From Clostridiaceae bacterium (GTDB lineage: Bacteria > Bacillota > Clostridia > Oscillospirales > Acutalibacteraceae), in the NCBI GenBank assembly GCA_016280595.1, contig JAEEHB010000017.1:1-64000 (forward strand): a DNA stretch of 64,000 nt, written 5' to 3'. Positions 28,496 through 37,991 of this stretch are shown in pieces (position 1 is the stretch's first letter; each line of letters opens with the position of its first letter). Under the pieces are notes generated by a model. It had not been told where the DNA came from. It saw only the letters and a list, made by a program, of their open reading frames with translations, and did no database searches. The translations under genes were made by a program, and so were the position numbers.

Positions 28496-30162
28496 TTTTT
28501 CGTCTCCTTCGCCTTTTCAAGCAATTCTTTTGCACTTTCGAGCTGCAGCCCCGTAACGGCGGAGCCCGCATTGATTCTCGCTATCTCCTGCGCTCTTCCT
28601 TCAAAATCAAGCGGAGTAATCTCGGTATAAGTTTTTCCGCCCGATACGCTTTTCTCTATTCTTACATGGTAATCCGCCTGCGCGGCTATGCGCGGCAGAT
28701 GGGTTACGCAGATTACCTGCCTGCCCGCCGAAACACTGTCAAGTTTCAGGGCTATTTTTTCAGCCGCAGAGCCCGACACGCCCGCGTCGATTTCATCAAA
28801 AATAAGAGTGTCAACAGGGTCCTTATCGGAAAGAACATTTTTGATTGCGAGCATTATTCTCGAAAGTTCGCCGCCCGACGCTATTTTTGAAATCGATTTC
28901 GGCTCCTGCCCCGGGTTTGAACTTATGAGAAACTCGGCAGTTTCCGCTCCTTTTGAAGTAAGCGAGCCGGGTGTAAGAGCGACTACGAATTTAATATAAG
29001 GCATATCGAGGAAAGCAAGTTCCTCCGACACTCTTTTCTCAAACTCGCGCGAGGCTTTTACTCTGGTCGCGGTGAGTTTCTCCGAGAGTTTTTTAACATC
29101 ATCCGAGCATTTATACAGTTCTTTTTCAAGTTCGGCGATTCTCGCGTCGCTTGAGCCGATGAGTTCTCTTTCTTTTAACGCTTTATCAAGTGTTTCGAGT
29201 ATATCTTCCTCGGTCTTGCCGTATTTCATTGACAGGCGATAGATAACATCAAGCCGCTCGTCAATTTTGCTGAGCCTTGAAGGAGAATAACCGAAGCCGT
29301 CCGCGAGAGACCTGACCTCGCCAGTACGCTCGGAAAGTTCAAGGTAAAGCCCTTTTACCGCTTTTGATGTTTCGGCGGCATCGGGGTAAAACTCCGCCGC
29401 TTTTTCAAGCAGCGCGGCGCACTCCTCAAGCGCCTCTGTGATTCCGCCGTCACCCGAAAGGGATGAATATGCTTTTTCGAGGCTCTTCTTTACAAAAGCG
29501 CTGTTCTGAATAAGCAGTTTTTCTTTATCAAGTTTTTCACTCTCGCCGGGCGTGATATTCGCCTCGGTGATTTCGTTTATCACGAAATCAAGATAATCCG
29601 CCCTTGAGTTGCTTTCGTCTCTTGTATCGTAGAGGCGGTCAAGTTCTTTTTTGACCTTGATAAGAGAATGAAATCTGTCTTTATATTCTTCTCTCAGTTT
29701 TTCGTTTTCGGCAAGGGAATCTATGAAAGAGCAGTGTTTGTCGGGTGAGAGCAGAGCCTGGCTGTCGTGCTGACCGTGAATATTTACAAGGTAAGTGCCG
29801 ATTTCTTTAAGCTGAGTTACGGTGACGGGCCAGCCGTTTATGCGGCAGGTATTTTTGCCTGAGGCGCTTATCGACCTTGCGACGGTAACGGTGCCGTCCT
29901 CTGTCTGTTCAATGCCGAATTTTTCCATAACCGATTTTGCGGAGTCATTGACATCGTCAAACACCGCGCAGACACTCGCGTTTTCGCATCCTGTTCTGAT
30001 AAGATCGCGGGATGTTCTTTCGCCGAGCACCGCATTTATGGAATCGATTACTATTGATTTGCCGGCGCCTGTTTCGCCCGTGAGAACATTGAGCCCCTTG
30101 CGGAACTCTATGCCGGCATTTTCAATAACCGCTATATTATCAATTTTCAAGCTTTGCAGCAT
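28492..30162 (-). CDS. recN: DNA repair protein RecN
   Basis: LTGETGAGKSIVIDSINAVLGERTSRDLIRTG; IASGGELSRIMLAIK; LIFDEIDAGVSGSAAEKI. Confidence 0.96.
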   Translation of the reverse strand: MLQSLKIDNIAVIENAGIEFRKGLNVLTGETGAGKSIVIDSINAVLGERTSRDLIRTGCENASVCAVFDDVNDSAKSVMEKFGIEQTEDGTVTVARSISASGKNTCRINGWPVTVTQLKEIGTYLVNIHGQHDSQALLSPDKHCSFIDSLAENEKLREEYKDRFHSLIKVKKELDRLYDTRDESNSRADYLDFVINEITEANITPGESEKLDKEKLLIQNSAFVKKSLEKAYSSLSGDGGITEALEECAALLEKAAEFYPDAAETSKAVKGLYLELSERTGEVRSLADGFGYSPSRLSKIDERLDVIYRLSMKYGKTEEDILETLDKALKERELIGSSDARIAELEKELYKCSDDVKKLSEKLTATRVKASREFEKRVSEELAFLDMPYIKFVVALTPGSLTSKGAETAEFLISSNPGQEPKSISKIASGGELSRIMLAIKNVLSDKDPVDTLIFDEIDAGVSGSAAEKIALKLDSVSAGRQVICVTHLPRIAAQADYHVRIEKSVSGGKTYTEITPLDFEGRAQEIARINAGSAVTGLQLESAKELLEKAKETKK

Positions 30163-30177
30163 AAGAAAACCCTCTTG

Positions 30178-30633
30178 TTATATAGTCGCTTCTTCCAGGA
30201 TTTTTTTAAGATTGACTGCGCTCTCCTCATTGCGGCAGAGCACAAAAATTGTATCGTCGCCCGCGATTGTGCCTACGGACTCTTCAAGTTCCATAGCGTC
30301 GAGAGTTGCACAGGCGGCGTTTGCCATACCGTTGTAACACTTTACGCACACGATGTTTCCCGCGTAATCAACCGAGATAACGCTCTGACCGAATACGCTG
30401 CTGTATTTGCTGAATATTTCGTCTTTGTCCGCTCTGTCGGCAACATAGCGCGGCCTTCCGAATTCATCAGGCTTTTTAATAAGCCTTAACGCTTTGATAT
30501 CCCTTGATACCGTTGCCTGCGTAGTTTTGAAACCTTCGGCGTTGAGTTTTTCAAGCAGTTCGGTCTGTGTGGTGACACATTCCTCCGATATTATTCTGAG
30601 TATTGCTTCTTTTCTTCCCTTATTCACTTTCAT
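30178..30633 (-). CDS. argR: Arginine repressor ArgR
   Basis: KGRKEAILRIISEECVTTQTELLEKLNAEGFKTTQATVSRDIKALRLIK; start tentative (ATG or downstream GTG). Confidence 0.93.
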   Translation of the reverse strand: MKVNKGRKEAILRIISEECVTTQTELLEKLNAEGFKTTQATVSRDIKALRLIKKPDEFGRPRYVADRADKDEIFSKYSSVFGQSVISVDYAGNIVCVKCYNGMANAACATLDAMELEESVGTIAGDDTIFVLCRNEESAVNLKKILEEATI

Positions 30634-30643
30634 CTTCCTTTCA

Positions 30644-31489
30644 TCAGCGCTGTGCAAGTTTTTTATAAAGAATGTCCATAAAACTGTCGGACTTGATTCT
30701 GATAAAATCAGCCGTAAACTCCGAGGCGGAGATATCTATGCGGCACCCCGGCATAATCGGGAGGGTTGACGCGCCGTCATTTGAGTATAGCAGTTTCCCG
30801 CCGTCTCTGGCATTGACGGAAATGACATCGCTGCTGCGGAAAATAACGGGCCTGCCCGTAAGAGAATGGGGGCACACGGGTGTAAACACTATACTCTCAA
30901 GTTCGGGGTTGACTACGGGGCCGCCTGCCGAAAGAGAATAGGCGGTGGAGCCTGTCGGAGTGGAGAGTATAAGACCGTCGCAAAGATAATCGGTAAATAC
31001 GTTGCCGTTGAGAGCAACATCCATTGAAGACATCCTCTGACGCTCCTCGTTGGTGATGAAGCACTCATTGAGAGCGAAATCTTCGCTGAGAATTTCATCA
31101 TCTTTCATTACCCTCGTTTTGAGGAGCATACGCCTGTCAATATTATAATCGCCCTGCACAAGTTTTGAGAGGAGTGAAAGTTCGTCGCTCTCAAGCCCCG
31201 CCATAAAGGCGAGCCTGCCGGCGTTTACGCCGAGAATGGGCTTGCCGTATTTTACAGCCGCTCTTGCGGCATGGATAATCGAGCCGTCACCGCCAACCGC
31301 GAGCACGATATCGGCTTTTTCAATAGCCTCGTCGGACTGCATAAAATCAGCCCCCGTGCCCGAAAACACGCTTTCGAGTTCACCGGGCAGTGAATATTCT
31401 ATTCCGAGAGTCTCAAGGTTTTTGCAGATTTCTCCGGTAACTCTGCCGGATTCCACTCTCGTCATATTCGGCAATATTGCTATTCTCAT
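30644..31489 (-). CDS. nadK: NAD kinase
   Basis: VLAVGGDGSIIHAARAA...NAGRLAFMAGLE...LILSTPTGSTAYSLSAGGPVVNPEL. Confidence 0.95.
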   Translation of the reverse strand: MRIAILPNMTRVESGRVTGEICKNLETLGIEYSLPGELESVFSGTGADFMQSDEAIEKADIVLAVGGDGSIIHAARAAVKYGKPILGVNAGRLAFMAGLESDELSLLSKLVQGDYNIDRRMLLKTRVMKDDEILSEDFALNECFITNEERQRMSSMDVALNGNVFTDYLCDGLILSTPTGSTAYSLSAGGPVVNPELESIVFTPVCPHSLTGRPVIFRSSDVISVNARDGGKLLYSNDGASTLPIMPGCRIDISASEFTADFIRIKSDSFMDILYKKLAQR

Positions 31490-31501
31490 ATTTTCACTTC
31501 C

Positions 31502-32308
31502 TCAGTCAAGAGTATTGTGGGATATTTCGGCAAGTAAGTGAGCGTCGCCGTCCCAGAAACTTTGCGGCTCTTCGCTCTTTTTTATGTACATAAGGTATTC
31601 TATGTTTCCTTCGGGACCTTTTATCGGCGAAAAATCTATGCCGATAAGGTCAAAGCCGCTTTCGAGCGCGAAGGCGGAAATATCGGCTATCACATCTTCG
31701 TGCACTTTTTTATCTCTTACAACGCCTTTTTTGCCGATGTTTTCTCTGCCTGCCTCAAACTGCGGTTTTATAAGGCATACGGCCTCACCGTCTGCACTTA
31801 AGATTTCTTTCATAACCGGTATGATTTTTTTAAGTGAGATAAAGGAGACATCAACGCTCGCGAAGCCGGGCTCGTCGGGAATCTGCTCTTTTGTGACATA
31901 TCTGAAGTTGGTGCGCTCCATATTGACCACGCGCTCATCCGTGCGCAGTTTCCACGCAAGCTGACCGTAGCCGACATCTATGGCGTAAACTTTTGCCGCG
32001 CCGCTCTGAAGCATACAGTCCGTAAAGCCGCCGGTTGAAGCGCCGATATCCATGCAGATTTTTCCTTCGAGGGTGATGCCGAAGGATTTCATTGCTTTTT
32101 CGAGTTTAAGCCCGCCTCTGCTGACAAACGGATTGACCGCTCCCCTGACTTCAATCTGGTCCTCTTCGGTTACGTTTACTCCTCCTTTGAGAGCCTTCTG
32201 TCCGTTAAGGTAAACGCTGCCCGCCATAATTAGCGCCTTCGCTTTTTCTCTTGTCTCGGCAAGCCCTCTTTCAAAGACGGCTACATCAAGCCTTGTTTTC
32301 TCTTTCAT
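31502..32308 (-). CDS. tlyA: TlyA family S4-domain rRNA methyltransferase
   Basis: MKEKTRLDVAVFERGLAETREKAKALIMAGSVYLNG (S4); CMDIGASTGGFTDCMLQSGAAKVYAIDVGYGQL. Confidence 0.94.
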   Translation of the reverse strand: MKEKTRLDVAVFERGLAETREKAKALIMAGSVYLNGQKALKGGVNVTEEDQIEVRGAVNPFVSRGGLKLEKAMKSFGITLEGKICMDIGASTGGFTDCMLQSGAAKVYAIDVGYGQLAWKLRTDERVVNMERTNFRYVTKEQIPDEPGFASVDVSFISLKKIIPVMKEILSADGEAVCLIKPQFEAGRENIGKKGVVRDKKVHEDVIADISAFALESGFDLIGIDFSPIKGPEGNIEYLMYIKKSEEPQSFWDGDAHLLAEISHNTLD

Positions 32309-34163
32309 TACTGTCCTCGTTTTCAATAAGACGCACCATTGATGCGCTGTCAAGACCGTATTTTTTCATAAGATAATCAACTCCGGCGTGAGAGACGAAC
32401 TCTCTGTCAACTCCGGTATGGATATATTTTCCGCCGAAACCGCTTTGCATAAGGCGGCACGAAAATTCTTCGCCGACGCCGCCGTTTTTCATTCCCTCTT
32501 CAAAGAAGAAAACTTTGCGGCAGTCAAGCGCGTGAGACTCACACTCTTCGGGAAGAGGAATGATTTTACAAAGTTTAATAACTTTGGCATTTATGCCCTT
32601 TGCGGAAAGTTCTTTCACCGCTTTTACCGCTTCAAAGAAAAGCCTGCCGTAAGTGACAATGGCGTAGGGGGCGTTTTCGTCGCCGTACACTTCATATTCG
32701 CCGGGCGAAGTAAGGTCATCGCCGCCCTCCGGCATTGAGCCTCTGGGGTATCTTACGGCTACAAGATTTTCGTCTTTATAGAGTGCGTTGTACAAAGCGC
32801 TTCTTAAATCGGAATAACTTGCGGGTGAATAAACGGTGGTATTTGGCAGAGACTGCATAAGAGCAACATCAAAGAGGCCCTGATGGGTTTCGCCGTCCTC
32901 GCCTACAAATCCGGCTCTGTCTATGCCTATAATAATCTTTTTCCTCTGCAGGGCGCCGTCGTGAATAAGCTGGTCCGCGGCACGCTGAAGGAAGGTGGAG
33001 TAAACGGCGAATACGGGCACCTGCCCCGCCGCTGAAAGTCCGGAACTGAACACAAGAGCGTGCCCCTCCGCTATGCCGGCATCAAATGAACGGGATGGAT
33101 ACTGCTCAAAGAATTCTTCAAGCCCCGTGCCCTTTGTCATAGCCGCAGTAACGGCGCATATCCTTGAGTCCTTTGAAGCAAACTCGCACAGCGCTTTGCC
33201 GAACTGCGAGGAATAACTGTCATCTGAATGCCTTGATTCGCCTGTCGCAAGGTTGAACTCCGAAACGCCGTGATAGTTTTCGGGCGAGTTTTCGGCAAAG
33301 TCACAGCCCCTGCCTTTAACGGTGTTCACGTGAAGCAATACGGGTTTCCCGACCATTTTGGCGGAACTCATAGCCTCGCAGAGAGTGGGGATATCGTGGC
33401 CGTCAATCGGCCCTATATATCTGAAGCCCAGATCTTCAAAGAATGAACTTCTGTAAATCAGATTTTTGAGAAATGTTTTGATTTTGAAAAGCCCGTTTGA
33501 AAGGTGCACGCCGATAAGCGGTATATGGTTGAGGGCCTTTTCTGCGCCGGCCTTGAATCTGTAATACTCGGGCTTTGCCCTTACGGTCGCGAGATATCTT
33601 GCGAGCGCGCCGACATTACGGTTAATCGACATCTCGTTGTCGTTGAGTATCACGATAAGCCTGCCGCCTTTTGAGCCTGCGGCATTCATCGCCTCATATA
33701 CAAGGCCGTTGCCGAATGAGCCGTCACCTATAACCGCAACGGCATAGTTTTTGTTTCCTTTAATCCTGTTTGCCGCCGCTATGCCCGCCGCCCTTGAAAC
33801 GGAGGTGCCTGCGTGCCCCTCATATGAAATATCGTAAGGGCTTTCATCGGGACGAGTAAAGCCGGAAATACCGCCCTGCGTGCGCAGTGTATCAAAAGAG
33901 GCAAATCTGCCTGTAAGCAGTTTATGGGCGTAGGACTGGTGGCTTACATCCCATATAATTTTATCGTCGGGCTCGCTGAAACATCTGTGCAGGGCAACGG
34001 TAAGTTCAACCGTACCGAGATTTGAAGCAAGATGTCCGCCGTTTTTTGAAACGGTTTCAATCATTTTGTTTCTTATCTCATCGCACAGAGAGTCAAGCCT
34101 GTCCTCCGGCAGATTTTTAACATCCTGCGGAGAACCTATATTTTCAAGTATCGGATAATCCAT
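32286..34163 (-). CDS. dxs: 1-deoxy-D-xylulose-5-phosphate synthase
   Basis: GGHLASNLGTVELTVALHRCF...VIGDGSFGNGLVYEAMNAAG...GIDRAGFVGEDGETHQGLFDVALMQSLPN. Confidence 0.97.
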   Translation of the reverse strand: MDYPILENIGSPQDVKNLPEDRLDSLCDEIRNKMIETVSKNGGHLASNLGTVELTVALHRCFSEPDDKIIWDVSHQSYAHKLLTGRFASFDTLRTQGGISGFTRPDESPYDISYEGHAGTSVSRAAGIAAANRIKGNKNYAVAVIGDGSFGNGLVYEAMNAAGSKGGRLIVILNDNEMSINRNVGALARYLATVRAKPEYYRFKAGAEKALNHIPLIGVHLSNGLFKIKTFLKNLIYRSSFFEDLGFRYIGPIDGHDIPTLCEAMSSAKMVGKPVLLHVNTVKGRGCDFAENSPENYHGVSEFNLATGESRHSDDSYSSQFGKALCEFASKDSRICAVTAAMTKGTGLEEFFEQYPSRSFDAGIAEGHALVFSSGLSAAGQVPVFAVYSTFLQRAADQLIHDGALQRKKIIIGIDRAGFVGEDGETHQGLFDVALMQSLPNTTVYSPASYSDLRSALYNALYKDENLVAVRYPRGSMPEGGDDLTSPGEYEVYGDENAPYAIVTYGRLFFEAVKAVKELSAKGINAKVIKLCKIIPLPEECESHALDCRKVFFFEEGMKNGGVGEEFSCRLMQSGFGGKYIHTGVDREFVSHAGVDYLMKKYGLDSASMVRLIENEDSNERENKA

Positions 34164-34166
34164 AAA

Positions 34167-35066
34167 TCATTTCGTCCTGTCGGAGAGATTTACCGCAAGT
34201 TCTTTAAGGAACTCCCCTTCCTGCCCGAATATATCGAGCGCCTCAAGAGCGCGCGAGGTAAGTTCACGGGCATATTTCTTCGCTCCGTCAACCCCGAGTA
34301 AAGAAACATAAGTGGATTTATTGCTCTTTTCATCGCTGCCCGCCGCTTTTCCGGTTGACTCGAAATCACCCGTCACATCGAGGATATCGTCAACAATCTG
34401 AAAAGCGAGGCCGATGTTTTTGCAGTATTCAACGCAGGCTTCGCGTTTTTCGCCTTTTTCGCCTGCCGCGGCACAGCCGAGCAGAGCGGACACTCTTATC
34501 ATTTCGCCTGTTTTGAGTTCATCAGTAAAGCGTACGGTATCGATATCCGCCGCCTTGTTTTCGTTTTCAAGGTCCATCACCTGACCGGCGACCATTCCGC
34601 GAAAGCCCGCCGCGCCTGAAAGCATTTTAACCGCTTCAACGGTTATTGCGGCATCAACATCCGCGTTTGCAAGTTCTTCAAAGGCAAGCGTGAGAAGCGA
34701 ATCGCCCGCGAGAAGCGCGTTTGCGTAGCCGAATTTTTTATGGCTGGACTCCCTTCCCCTGCGGTAATCATCATCGTCCATACATGGCAGGTCATCGTGA
34801 ATAAGCGAATAGGTGTGAATCATTTCCGCGCCGAGCGCAAACGGAAGAGCCTTTTTGTAATCTCCTCCGCAGGCGCGGCAGAATTCAAGGCAGAGCACCG
34901 GTCTTATTCTTTTGCCTGTGTTTACAAGCGAATACGACATCGCCTCAATCATAAACTCCGAGCCGGGTGACACGGGCGAAAGAGAGGCAAACCTTGCCAT
35001 TTCGCTTTCGGCGTATGAATTGAACAGCAATATATAATCGCTGAATCTTTTTTCAAAGTCTGTCAT
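34167..35066 (-). CDS. ispA: Farnesyl/geranyl diphosphate synthase
   Basis: GKRIRPVLCLE; MIHTYSLIHDDLPCMDDDDYRRGRESSHKKFG; AFQIVDDILDVTGD. Confidence 0.95.
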   Translation of the reverse strand: MTDFEKRFSDYILLFNSYAESEMARFASLSPVSPGSEFMIEAMSYSLVNTGKRIRPVLCLEFCRACGGDYKKALPFALGAEMIHTYSLIHDDLPCMDDDDYRRGRESSHKKFGYANALLAGDSLLTLAFEELANADVDAAITVEAVKMLSGAAGFRGMVAGQVMDLENENKAADIDTVRFTDELKTGEMIRVSALLGCAAAGEKGEKREACVEYCKNIGLAFQIVDDILDVTGDFESTGKAAGSDEKSNKSTYVSLLGVDGAKKYARELTSRALEALDIFGQEGEFLKELAVNLSDRTK

Positions 35067-35248
35067 TTTGCTTCCTCTTGAGAAAGTTCGTTAATCTTAG
35101 CCTGCGCTTCGGTGAGTGATTTGGTGCAGGCGGAGGCGAGTTTTGTGCCCTCGGCGTAAAGTTTCACCATCTCGTCAAGAGACACTTCGCCCTTTTCGAG
35201 GACGGCTGTTATTTCTTCAAGCCTTTTTATCGACTGCTCATAATTCAT
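35063..35248 (-). CDS. xseB: Exodeoxyribonuclease VII small subunit
   Basis: MNYEQSIKRLEEITAVLEKGEVSLDEMVKLYAEGTKL; start overlaps xseA stop. Confidence 0.92.
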   Translation of the reverse strand: MNYEQSIKRLEEITAVLEKGEVSLDEMVKLYAEGTKLASACTKSLTEAQAKINELSQEEAK

Positions 35249-36453
35249 TTTTTCCATATTTCCCTGACCTCGCATTTCATATTTCCGTCAACAACTTTAA
35301 TGTCGATTTCATCGCCGGGAGCAACGCACGACACACTTTTGACAATCGCATTATCTTTTATCGCTACCGCGTAACCTTTGGACATAATTCTCAGAGGGCT
35401 GCACGCGTCAAGCCTGAGAATAATGCTGTCAAGTTTCGAGGAGTTTCTCTCAAGGTAACGCTTTGCGGCATTTCTTAATCCTTCATATGCGTAATCGTTT
35501 CGCATATATATATTTTCGATTATCTTGCCCGGGTTGTTCTTTTCGAGGATACCTTTGCAAAGGGCAAGTTCGCTCTCACCCTGTGAAATCTTTCTGCGGC
35601 AGAAAGCATACATACTTCTGCTCATAGATTCTATACTGTCGGCAAGTTCTTCACTGTCCGGCACGGCAAGTTCAGCAGCCGCCGAAGGAGTGGGCGCTCT
35701 CAAATCTGCAACGAAATCGCAGATTGTGAAATCGGTTTCGTGACCGACAGCGGAGATTACCGGAATCCCGCTCTCATACACAGCGTAAGCAACAGGCTCT
35801 TCGTTAAAAGCCCAAAGGTCTTCAACCGAGCCTCCGCCTCTGCCGACTATAAGAACATCCGCCGCCTGTTTTTCATTAAAGAGTTTTATCGCGGCGGCAA
35901 TTTCACCCGCCGCTTTTTCGCCCTGCACAGCAACGGGGCAGATGATTATTTCAGCCGATGGAAAACGGCGCGAGAGGACATTGATAATATCCCTTACAGC
36001 CGCGCCCGTGCCCGATGTGACAACACCGACTCTTTCGGGAAAAGCGGGAATAGGTTTTTTATGCTCTGTGTCAAACAGTCCTTTTGCGGCAAGTTTCTTC
36101 TTTAATTGCTCAAAAGCCGCCGCAAGCGCGCCTGCGCCGTCGGGCTGCATATCGTCGATTATCAGCTGATATTCGCCGCCCTGCTCATAGAGGCTTACTC
36201 TGCCTCTGACGATAACACTCATATTATCTTCGGGCATAAACTTCAGCCTGCTGTTGGCATACTTGAACATCGCGGTTCTTATTCTTGAATTTTCGTCTTT
36301 GAGCGTCATATAGAAATGACCGCCCGGTCCGCCCGCCTTGAAGTTTGAAATCTCGCCCCTTACAAAAACATTCTGCAGATTCGCGTCGGAATCGAGCATA
36401 GATTTCACATATCTGTTAAGCGCGGAAACGGAAAGCACGTAGTTATCCGCCAT
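35245..36453 (-). CDS. xseA: Exodeoxyribonuclease VII large subunit
   Basis: VLSVSALNRYVKSMLDSDANLQNVFVRGEISNFK...GRGGGSVEDLWAFNEEPVAYAVYESGIPVISAVGHETDFTICDFVADLRAPTPSAAAE. Confidence 0.97.
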   Translation of the reverse strand: MADNYVLSVSALNRYVKSMLDSDANLQNVFVRGEISNFKAGGPGGHFYMTLKDENSRIRTAMFKYANSRLKFMPEDNMSVIVRGRVSLYEQGGEYQLIIDDMQPDGAGALAAAFEQLKKKLAAKGLFDTEHKKPIPAFPERVGVVTSGTGAAVRDIINVLSRRFPSAEIIICPVAVQGEKAAGEIAAAIKLFNEKQAADVLIVGRGGGSVEDLWAFNEEPVAYAVYESGIPVISAVGHETDFTICDFVADLRAPTPSAAAELAVPDSEELADSIESMSRSMYAFCRRKISQGESELALCKGILEKNNPGKIIENIYMRNDYAYEGLRNAAKRYLERNSSKLDSIILRLDACSPLRIMSKGYAVAIKDNAIVKSVSCVAPGDEIDIKVVDGNMKCEVREIWKK

Positions 36454-37384
36454 TATTCTTTCCTCTTTCAAAAGCGAGAATCGCAGTGCCCGCCGCATTG
36501 TCGCAGGAATACTCCGGCTGTGCAAAATAAGCGCTGAATCTGCTTTTGATTTTATCTCTTATAATTGAATCGGATGAAACGCCGCCCGCGAAAACGAGCG
36601 GTAAATTTCCGAAACGGTTTACGGCATACTCCGCCATTTTTTCAACCGCGGTGCCGATATATGCTATACAGAAAGCGGCAATGTCCTCCGCCTTTTCGCC
36701 GTCCGAAAGCATTTTTGCGCAAAGGTTTTCTGCTCCGGAGAGGCAGCAGTCGCCCTGTTTCATACTTACTTTGGGCGAAAAAGATTTATCGCTCGCGAGG
36801 GCAAGAGATTCAAGCGCCTTTCCGCACGGAAAATCAAGGCCGAGCATAACACCCGCTCTGTCAATCACCTGGCCGCAGTTAAGGTCGAGAGTTTTGCCGG
36901 TTATTTCGCAGATGAACATTCTCTCGCTGTCCGGTTTCACAAAAAGCGCTTCCGTTGTGCCGCCGGAGAGATGAAAGGCGATGAATTCTTTATCCTTGAG
37001 GTCTGTTTTGCCGGCGGAATAAAGCGCCGCCATAATATGACCGGACTGATGAGAAAAGCCGTAAACGGGCACACTCAGCACGCTTGCTATGCAGTGCGCC
37101 GCGCCGATGCCGACCGTAAAGCAGGGCATATATGAACCCTGCGCGTCACGGGGTCTGTCTGACACTCCGACAGCATCCGGTTTGACATCCGCCTCGCTCA
37201 TCAGTTCTTCGATAAGCGGATATAACTGCGCGGTGTGATGAAACACGGCGTCGCTCTGCCTTATCCCCTTTTCACCGGGTTTTACAGGCAGAAGTTTTTT
37301 GCGCTGAATCACTTCATCCGTTTCGCTGTTGTAAAGGGCGCAGGAAGTGGTGTAATTACTGGTGTCAATGCCTAAAGTAATCAT
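36443..37384 (-). CDS. Kae1/TsaD-related peptidase M22-like protein
   Basis: ITLGIDTSNYTTSCALYN...SVPVYGFSHQSGHIMAALYS; ASKHA fold and HxxxH motif. Confidence 0.85.
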   Translation of the reverse strand: MITLGIDTSNYTTSCALYNSETDEVIQRKKLLPVKPGEKGIRQSDAVFHHTAQLYPLIEELMSEADVKPDAVGVSDRPRDAQGSYMPCFTVGIGAAHCIASVLSVPVYGFSHQSGHIMAALYSAGKTDLKDKEFIAFHLSGGTTEALFVKPDSERMFICEITGKTLDLNCGQVIDRAGVMLGLDFPCGKALESLALASDKSFSPKVSMKQGDCCLSGAENLCAKMLSDGEKAEDIAAFCIAYIGTAVEKMAEYAVNRFGNLPLVFAGGVSSDSIIRDKIKSRFSAYFAQPEYSCDNAAGTAILAFERGKNNGG

Positions 37385-37782
37385 ACTTCACCGCTTCTCA
37401 CGGCGTTGCCGAGCAATCCGTTTACAAAAGAGTATTCGTCCTCGGATGCATATTTCTTGCAGATTTCAACCGCTTCATTAATCGAAACACCAACGGGTAT
37501 TTCGTCAAAATATTTAATTTCGCAAACCGCAAGTCTGAGCGCGGCAAGAGAAACCTTGCTTATTCTCGAAAAACTTCTTCCTTTGGCAAACCTTGAAATA
37601 ACCGAATCGATATCTTCAAGGTTGTCACAGGCTTTGAAAAACAACTCCTGCGTGAAGTCGGATTTTTCTAATACTTCGGTTTCATACGCCATCTCGGCAA
37701 GTCTCGCGGGGTCTGCTTCGGAGTTGAAGGATTTTTCAAAAAGCAGCACGAAAGCCTGCTCTCTTTCCTGAGATCTTGTCAT
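37381..37782 (-). CDS. nusB: Transcription antitermination factor NusB
   Basis: QEREQAFVLLFEKSF...LRLAVCEIKYFDEIPVGVSINEAVEICKKYASEDEYSFVNGLLG. Confidence 0.95.
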   Translation of the reverse strand: MTRSQEREQAFVLLFEKSFNSEADPARLAEMAYETEVLEKSDFTQELFFKACDNLEDIDSVISRFAKGRSFSRISKVSLAALRLAVCEIKYFDEIPVGVSINEAVEICKKYASEDEYSFVNGLLGNAVRSGEV

Positions 37783-37851
37783 GGTCTTTTACCCCCGATA
37801 AAATTTTACGGCTGTATTATAACAAATAAAAATAATAAAAACAACAGAAAA

Positions 37852-37887
37852 ATGCATAAAACGATGAATATTCATAATTTTATGCAT
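37852..37887. repeat. 36-bp near-perfect palindrome in divergent nusB/murC intergenic region
   Basis: ATGCATAAAACGATGAAT|ATTCATAATTTTATGCAT; 16 of 18 positions per arm are self-complementary, centred between 37869 and 37870. Confidence 0.85.
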
Positions 37888-37937
37888 AAAAGTTCAAAAA
37901 AAGTTTTTCGTTCACCGATAAAAACTCTTTATTTTTT

Positions 37938-37956
37938 ACACAATATATAGTATAAT
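37938..37956 (+). promoter_or_regulatory. NrdR-box-like sequence overlapping TATAAT of murC promoter
   Basis: ACACAATATATAGTAT matches ACACWATATATWGTGT at 15/16; TATAAT at 37951-37956. Confidence 0.4.
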
Positions 37957-37991
37957 CAACTGTGATTAAACACAACGCGAGGTTAAACAGT

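Noticed and set aside
37864-37875. ATGAATATTCAT as an ArgR box
   Set aside because: ARG boxes need about 4 A/T bases between TGAAT and ATTCA; here the half-sites abut, so I only report it as part of a larger palindrome.
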